Shown piece by piece: positions 59,529 to 64,000 of a stretch of DNA of 64,000 nt (position 1 is its first letter; each line of letters opens with the position of its first letter). A model generated the notes under the pieces. That model was not told the DNA's origin. It did no database searches and worked only from the letters and a program-made list of their open reading frames with translations. The stretch comes from Candidatus Saccharimonadales bacterium (lineage in GTDB: Bacteria; Patescibacteriota; Saccharimonadia; Saccharimonadales; Saccharimonadaceae), in contig DASSDB010000002.1 of assembly GCA_035697325.1 (NCBI GenBank), positions 279,232-343,231 of the forward strand. The letters are read 5' to 3'. The translations under genes and the position numbers were made by a program.

Positions 59529-60150
59529 CTATTTTAAGCTTCCAACGCTCTCGAATGTTTGATAGAGAGTATAGCGGGTCCGTTTGAAGCTAAGCTCGCC
59601 ACTTCGGCCTTCGGCATTGAAGTAAGTACCAGTTAGCTTTTTATCTGGAAGTTGCGTAAGGCGTATTACGCCTTTATGCGCTGATGCCCCACCTTCATAT
59701 TCGATTCGAGGTGCCGTCTCAAACATTATAAATAAGATGCATTCGTCTTCAATAGAGATGAAGGAGCTCAGTGAGTGTGTGGTATGCCAGTTTTTGTAGT
59801 AGGTATTTACCCTTATTGTTGAGAAAGTTTGCTCTATTTCCATGATTACTCTGGATTTGCGAAACTTTCCATTCGCATCTTTAAAGGATGAAGTTTGTTC
59901 TCCCAGCCACCGCCCTCGCACATCTGGTATTGAGACAATTCCTAAGAGGCGGAAAATAGGCCAGTGCCATATTTTTCTCTCAAATAAAGCTATATAGCAG
60001 GCCGTATGCGCCTAGCGGAGAAAGTGTTTCTACCCAAAAAGGAACATTCGGGAATAGTTGCGAAAAACCATATCCTGCGCCAAAACTTATTGCCGGTAAT
60101 GCAACAATAAAAAAGAGTATATGACTTGTTTTGTTGAGATTCACTCCCAT
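59529..60150 (-). pseudogene. Cap15-like (2TM plus beta-barrel) gene frameshifted at a TA repeat
   Basis: From 60150: MGVNLNKTSHILFFIVALPAISFGAGYGF...PFWVETLSPLGAYGLLY (two membrane segments), then in another frame IALFERKIWHWPIFRLLGIVSIPDVRGRWLGEQTSSF...EIEQTFSTIRVNTYY...GGASAHKGVIRLTQLPDKKLTGTYF. The layout of two helices, WPIFRxLGIVxxPDxxGxW and a lipocalin-like beta domain resembles Cap15/S-2TMbeta proteins known from CBASS. The frame is lost at the (TA)3 run 59991-59996; one more TA restores it. No CD-NTase is nearby. The start is seven bases after the NUDIX stop. Confidence 0.5.
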
Positions 60151-60157
60151 ACTTTAC

Positions 60158-60559
60158 TTACCAAACCTTCTTGTCTTCGAGTAGAGGAAATACCTCATCG
60201 AGTGCGATAGGGGTTAGCAGTTCTTTGTTTTGCAAGGCTTCATCTCGACTCATCCACCATAATTTTTCTATTTCATTTTTTGCAGTCGGTTCTTGAGATT
60301 GCGTAGCGGCGAATAAATGCATTTCTAAAGGCACACCACTTGGAGTAGCACCTGTACTCACGCCTATTTTCTGAATATTTTCAATTTCGATATCGAGATT
60401 ATCTTTTGCCTCGCGATGCAGGATAGACTCAAGGTTTTCATTCAATTCCTGAACGCCACCTGGAAAAATATAAAAATCTCTGTTATGGGTTTTAACAAAA
60501 AGGAGTTGTTTTTTTCCATTGAATTCACGAAAAAGAAGGAGGGCTGCTTTTGTAATCAT
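60158..60559 (-). CDS. NUDIX-like hydrolase
   Basis: A 133-residue NUDIX-fold protein (MITKAALLLFREFNGKKQLLFVKTHNRDFYIFPGGVQELNENLESILHREAKDNLDIEIENI). The Nudix box GGVQELNENLESILHREAKDNLDIEI departs from consensus at REUXEE (REAKDN), so hydrolase activity may be reduced or altered. TATCAT is six bases from its ATG. The Cap15-like frame follows directly downstream. Confidence 0.75.
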   Translation of the reverse strand: MITKAALLLFREFNGKKQLLFVKTHNRDFYIFPGGVQELNENLESILHREAKDNLDIEIENIQKIGVSTGATPSGVPLEMHLFAATQSQEPTAKNEIEKLWWMSRDEALQNKELLTPIALDEVFPLLEDKKVW

Positions 60560-60673
60560 AAAATAATGATAACAATTATACCTAGCAGCTTCAAATAGCT
60601 CTTCGATAAATCAGAGCGTGATTTCTATAGTTTATATCATCACTCTAAAATAGATGTATCAGTATAACTTTTA

Positions 60674-60702
60674 TTGACGCTACTTAAAGTAAGTGTGATA
60701 AT
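60674..60702 (+). promoter_or_regulatory. Promoter of GC-rich unit I
   Basis: TTGACG at 60674-60679, 17 bases, GATAAT at 60697-60702. The leader to the ATG at 60779 is about 70 bases. The rest of the gap 60560-60778 shows nothing else. Confidence 0.7.
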
Positions 60703-60778
60703 TAAAAAGTCGAGCAAAATGCGCGACAATGGTTGTGGCGGCTCAATCGTCACATTACCCTCGAAAGAGGTGCTACCC

Positions 60779-60961
60779 ATGGCCTACAAGGGCTCTGGTA
60801 AGAAGGCGAAGATCCAGGGGAGCGGCCAGAAGCGCAGCTCCTTCGTCAGTCGCGTCGAGAATCTCGGTGCTCCGAAACCCAAGCGCAAGTCGAAGGGTCA
60901 GGACTCGCGGAAGGTCCACGACGCCAAGGGCAAGAACAACCACGGCCGCACGAAGTGGTAA
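60779..60961 (+). CDS. GC-rich unit I: small basic protein (60 aa)
   Basis: A very basic, low-complexity protein (MAYKGSGKKAKIQGSGQKRSSFVSRVENLGAPKPKRKSKGQDSRKV...NNHGRTKW), probably disordered and nucleic-acid binding by charge. No family recognised. ATG 60779 follows AAAGAGG. The unit has its own canonical promoter and a hairpin with T run, and strong third-position G/C bias between AT-richer neighbours. Confidence 0.7.
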   Translation: MAYKGSGKKAKIQGSGQKRSSFVSRVENLGAPKPKRKSKGQDSRKVHDAKGKNNHGRTKW

Positions 60962-60994
60962 TGATTGCCCCTCTGGGCTGACATCAGCGCTAAG

Positions 60995-61045
60995 GCCTCA
61001 TCCGAGTGAGCATTCCGCTCCTCGGGTGGGGCTGCTCTACTTTTT
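60995..61045 (+). terminator. Terminator of unit I
   Basis: GCCTCATCCGAG (60995-61006) and CTCGGGTGGGGC (61021-61032) pair over 12 bases with two wobbles, with TGAGC/GCTC inside; five T residues at 61041-61045. Confidence 0.75.
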
Positions 61046-61075
61046 AGGTTAAATCAATTATACTAAGACTGTATT

Positions 61076-62023
61076 ATGAAACGACTTATCCTCATCAAGC
61101 AGTCATCCGCGATTCAGCTCGGTCATCTCTACGAGCATATTTTTTGTGCGCATATCGATACTTTTCTCTATGAGCATCATCTATTTTCTCATTTAGATTA
61201 TTCGCTCACTGGTAAAACATATTACGGTGGTATCGTTGCTATAGATATTGAACTCTATACTGATGCTGCGATTAAGCTATCAAATAGGCTTTCGAGTTTA
61301 GCGATTGAGTTAAATGAAGAAATAATCTCTATCGCAGCAACCCAGATACTTGCGGAGAAAGAGGAGCCTGTAGGCGGTACAGGTTACGATAATGTCAAGC
61401 AAGCGCTCGAAGAACTTCATAAGCAGCCGTGGCAGAATATAGATGAAGTGGAATGTATCGATACTAAAAGTATTCGTAAAAAAACAGGGCCATTCTATAT
61501 TGCTGAAGGTAAGCCACTTCCTGCACGTAAGCTTACTGCCAGTATTCTCCTTGATGATAAACTTGCTGCATCGCATCGCGAACTACTCCCATTATTTCGA
61601 CAGTTTGCATGGCTCATGACTTCGTCGTTTCAAGGAGTATTAGCCGATACCTACGGGTATTTCAGTCATGAGGATGTATATAAAGATCGGAGCCCTGTAG
61701 GGGTGATAAATACTTTTAAGGTTGCAAATGACAACGCCTCAGAAGTAGATTTGTCCGATATATTAGCGACTTGCCTTGAAGTTGTCCGTGATCTGCAACA
61801 ATATGGTGCTTTTACCCGCTATATGGACGAGCTATGTAAAGCATCTTACTATAATCACTCTGGCTTAGCACCTAACCTTGAGAAAAACTACGAAGATACC
61901 TTCATTTTTATCGGACCTAAGGGGTGGCGGAAAATTGCCACTGATGAAAACTACAGGCTCCTGCTAAAACACATGTCCATTGAAGTAAAATTTGGCCGCG
62001 ATAAAATATCGCAACCTTTGTGA
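61076..62023 (+). CDS. M16 (insulinase/pitrilysin) peptidase-like protein
   Basis: A 315-residue protein whose start GHLYEHIFCAHIDTF contains HxxEH, the inverted zinc motif of M16 metallopeptidases (H18, E21, H22), and a Glu-rich helix about 70-80 residues later (ELNEEIISIAATQILAEKEE) where the third ligand is expected. Length is about one M16 lobe pair half of pitrilysin. It could be a peptidase or an inactive subunit. TATACT (61059-61064) lies 11 bases before the ATG. A 37-bp repeat follows at 62063. Confidence 0.55.
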   Translation: MKRLILIKQSSAIQLGHLYEHIFCAHIDTFLYEHHLFSHLDYSLTGKTYYGGIVAIDIELYTDAAIKLSNRLSSLAIELNEEIISIAATQILAEKEEPVGGTGYDNVKQALEELHKQPWQNIDEVECIDTKSIRKKTGPFYIAEGKPLPARKLTASILLDDKLAASHRELLPLFRQFAWLMTSSFQGVLADTYGYFSHEDVYKDRSPVGVINTFKVANDNASEVDLSDILATCLEVVRDLQQYGAFTRYMDELCKASYYNHSGLAPNLEKNYEDTFIFIGPKGWRKIATDENYRLLLKHMSIEVKFGRDKISQPL

Positions 62024-62062
62024 AATTCAGTTTGTATAGTTTGAATATTTCTATGCACCACA

Positions 62063-62099
62063 GAAATGGTACGGCGTATTGTATGAAATTAGAACTGAG
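62063..62099 (+). repeat. 37-bp direct repeat, copy 1
   Basis: Begins GAAATGGTACGGCGTATT and ends GAAATTAGAACTGAG. It matches copies at 62747-62783 and 63771-63803 with a few substitutions. Confidence 0.85.
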
Positions 62100-62110
62100 T
62101 TGGCAACTAA

Positions 62111-62641
62111 CTAGGTGGGTGTTGCGATCTTTATAATGTCTTCCACGACTTGGTCGATCGGTTGAGTAGCGTTAACAAGGTATGCGCCAAGTTTTTCGTA
62201 TTCGACCTTGGCTGTTTTTTGTCGCTCAATTAAGATTTCTAGTTCGTGTTTGGATTTACCAACATCGTTGTTTGTGCGAGTTGCTAGACGATGTTTCAGG
62301 GTATCTTCATCAATTGTCAGCGCGATGACTTTATCGAATAGATCCCATAACTCGTCCTTATCATTACGTGTAACAGCACACAGAAAGACGGGTTTATCTT
62401 CGCTATTTTGCTTTATTTCTTCAATTGTTTTGCGTGGGATCTTCCATGTATGATGTTCGTTCCATTCAGCCGTGCGATTGCTTGACTCAACCCAGTTGAT
62501 TCTTTCGCCAGTCTCATTATTAAAAAATGCGGCTAATCCATCCTCGGCTCCGCCATATGCAGTAAAGCCCTTGCGTTGAAGTTCGTGTCTGACGGTAGAC
62601 TTTCCAGAACTAGGCATGCCTGTGATGTAGATTAATGACAT
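62111..62641 (-). CDS. P-loop kinase-like protein
   Basis: A 176-residue AAA_17/18-type kinase fold: Walker A ITGMPSSGKSTVRHEL at the N terminus, lid-like TRTNNDVGKSKHELEILIERQ and CAVTRNDKDELWDLFDKVIALTID (Walker B region). Resembles adenylate/gluconate kinases; substrate unknown. It is bracketed by copies 1 and 2 of the direct repeat. Confidence 0.75.
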   Translation of the reverse strand: MSLIYITGMPSSGKSTVRHELQRKGFTAYGGAEDGLAAFFNNETGERINWVESSNRTAEWNEHHTWKIPRKTIEEIKQNSEDKPVFLCAVTRNDKDELWDLFDKVIALTIDEDTLKHRLATRTNNDVGKSKHELEILIERQKTAKVEYEKLGAYLVNATQPIDQVVEDIIKIATPT

Positions 62642-62746
62642 GTGGCTATCATAACAAATAAAATATAACCTTCGAAATAGTTTCCAATTCCAACTTGGCC
62701 TATGTAATACTCGAATCAGAATTACAGATCAGAATAATAAATTCTC

Positions 62747-62783
62747 GAAATGGTACAGCGTGTTGTATGAAATTAGAACTGAG
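62747..62783 (+). repeat. 37-bp direct repeat, copy 2
   Basis: Begins GAAATGGTACAGCGTGTT and ends GAAATTAGAACTGAG. Confidence 0.85.
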
Positions 62784-62786
62784 CTA

Positions 62787-62878
62787 ACGGTTTAATAGCT
62801 ACAAAGAGATAATTTTAATCTGTGGATTCGGCACAACGATAGTAGAAGGGTTTTTTACCCTTATGCCTAAACCGTTCG
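62787..62878. other. Intergenic inverted repeat enclosing a small hairpin
   Basis: In the 357-base gap between 62641 and 62999, just after repeat copy 2, AACGGTTTA near 62787 and TAAACCGTT near 62870 are perfect 9-bp complements. Within lies AAGGGT-TTTTT-ACCCTT. No ORF is apparent; this may be a structured RNA, a remnant or chance. Confidence 0.35.
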
Positions 62879-62998
62879 ACTTATTTCCAGATTTCTTCAT
62901 ATATTCATTATACACTGCCTGGTGTTTTTCGAATAGTATAGTAATTTATATTTTGCTTATACTTGCATATACTATCTCGTAAAGTCACAATAAACAAT

Positions 62999-63712
62999 AT
63001 GTTTCAATCCTTAGAGAATTTTATTAACTCACAGTTCTTTAATGCATTCGTTACTTTGGTTGTGGGATCTTTTGCGTACGGTGTATACAGGAAGGGAAAA
63101 AGAGACGAGAAGCGTCGTGCTGCCAGCGTAGTATTATTAGAAATTGAAGAAGCAGAACAACATCTTTCTAAGGTAAGCGTGAGCACTCCATTTCCATCTG
63201 CTGAGGCAGATCAAGTGAAGCTCATGCCGGTATCGAGTTGGGGCATTTATAAGCATTTATTTATAAACGATTTTGATCGAAACGAAACCGATAAGATATC
63301 GGATTTTTATATGCGCTGTGAAGATTATGATCATGCGGCTACCCTAAAAACGAATATTACGTTTGAACAAACACAGCAAGAACTTCGAACAAATATGCAA
63401 CGTGTATTAGCAGATTATGCAAAAGACTATAATGATAATCTTGAGGCGGCTCAATCAGACGAACGAAAAAGTGAGCTTGAAAAAGCATATATTGAACGTA
63501 GAAAAAGGTTTGTAGATATTTATGGAAACACCTCCGAAACCCACATGTATACATATATACCAATCAAACCATACAATGATGCACAGAATGCGCTACAAGG
63601 CTTAGAACCCAGCCTCTCTCTTACAAGCGTAGGCACAAAGTTGAAATCTATCTCTCGCTCAAGAAGTCTGATAGGGATTATTATAGATAAGCTACGAGGA
63701 CGGAATACCTAA
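62999..63712 (+). CDS. Single-pass membrane protein with helical cytoplasmic domain, unknown
   Basis: A 237-residue protein with one N-terminal membrane helix (FFNAFVTLVVGSFAYGVY) followed by a basic KGKRDEKRRAA and a mostly alpha-helical cytoplasmic domain (EIEEAEQHL..., QTQQELRTNMQRVLADYAKDYNDNLEAAQSDERKSELEKAYIERRKRF). ATG 62999 is chosen so that the helix sits at the start; the GTG/ATG frame from 62963 is longer. It is bracketed by repeat copies 2 and 3. Confidence 0.6.
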   Translation: MFQSLENFINSQFFNAFVTLVVGSFAYGVYRKGKRDEKRRAASVVLLEIEEAEQHLSKVSVSTPFPSAEADQVKLMPVSSWGIYKHLFINDFDRNETDKISDFYMRCEDYDHAATLKTNITFEQTQQELRTNMQRVLADYAKDYNDNLEAAQSDERKSELEKAYIERRKRFVDIYGNTSETHMYTYIPIKPYNDAQNALQGLEPSLSLTSVGTKLKSISRSRSLIGIIIDKLRGRNT

Positions 63713-63770
63713 GGATTTCTTGGTCTATTTGAATTAAATTCTAAATCAACTCTTAAAAAACATAAGCGCT

Positions 63771-63803
63771 ATGGTACAGCGTGTTGTACGAAATTAGAAC
63801 TGA
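63771..63803 (+). repeat. Direct repeat, copy 3 (33 bp matched)
   Basis: Begins ATGGTACAGCGTGTTGTAC and ends TTAGAACTGA; here GTACA and TGTAC form a perfect internal dyad. Confidence 0.85.
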
Positions 63804-63851
63804 ATTGTTGGTATAAGCAGGGGTGTGCGGATGATTTGTTACAATGAGTAC

Positions 63852-64000
63852 ATGAGCAATATAAAAAGAATTCATTCAAACCTGTACTTCGTTAAAGACT
63901 TAGGTGCAACAGCAAATTTCTACAAAAATCTCGATTTTGAGGTGGCTGCGACGGATGATGCCGTGCGTGTTAAATTAAATGATTTTACTCTCGCATTTAT
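63852..64000 (+). CDS. VOC family protein, cut by window end
   Basis: The visible 49 codons (MSNIKRIHSNLYFVKDLGATANFYKNLDFEVAATDDAVRVKLNDFTLAF) match the first module of a vicinal-oxygen-chelate protein, related in pattern to the gene at 4044. TACAAT (63840-63845) lies six bases before the ATG. The gene continues beyond the window. Confidence 0.8.
   Translation, partial: MSNIKRIHSNLYFVKDLGATANFYKNLDFEVAATDDAVRVKLNDFTLAF

Noticed and set aside
62063-63803. CRISPR array
   Set aside because: Only three repeats, spaced 650-1000 bases with genes between them, and no cas genes.

Overview
The window looks like a chromosomal segment of a Candidatus Saccharibacteria (TM7, Patescibacteria/CPR) genome. 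Evidence: reduced gene content, a complete type IV pilus assembly operon (pilB-C-M-N-O plus a separate pilin), a ComEC without its nuclease-like domain, a MurT-GatD pair, a membrane-anchored ClpC-like ATPase, a very short TsaB, and many genes with family resemblance but no namesake. The assignment is inference from gene content and was not tested phylogenetically.

Layout. 0-9.9 kb: dnaJ with a CIRCE operator, an aspartic-type protease/RimK ligase pair, DUF192, tRNA-Lys, a VOC protein, a kinase-fold protein, comEC, yebC and a lamin-tail surface protein. 9.9-23.3 kb: recombination and repair (ruvC, ruvA, ruvB, recA, recX), a bifunctional PBP, a class I LysRS-like protein, a deoxyribosyltransferase-like protein and a pilin. 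22.7-28.9 kb: type IV pilus operon on the minus strand. 29-36.5 kb: tsaE/tsaB, rny, NUDIX, MFS exporter, thioredoxin/CcdA pair, tRNA-Pro. 36.5-47 kb: glycosyltransferase, acyltransferase, Bcp, gatD/murT, ClpC-like ATPase, ferredoxin-reductase-like protein. 47-64 kb: accessory region with small enzymes, CooC/cysteine-synthase-rhodanese/Fur, TspO, ABC-F with a candidate leader peptide, several broken genes, CIRCE-hsp20, a Cap15-like protein, an M16-like protein and a 37-bp direct-repeat array.

Two expression styles coexist. About thirty native genes have a TATAAT/TATACT-like -10 box ending only 6-12 bases before the start codon, so they are probably leaderless; downstream operon genes use stop/start overlaps. 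Nine isolated genes (4517, 5745, 10534, 12590, 29086, 34185, 34766, 39733, 60779) are different: markedly G+C-rich at third codon positions, each a single-gene unit with a normal promoter (most with a recognisable -10 and several with 17-base spacing), a 30-90 base leader, usually a GGAG/AAGG-type ribosome site, and a long 3' hairpin. They look like separately acquired transcription units inserted between native genes.

Damage is concentrated at 56-60 kb: two frameshifts at TA-dinucleotide runs, one at an A run, and two in-frame amber codons. This may be decay, phase variation or consensus error; reads would decide.
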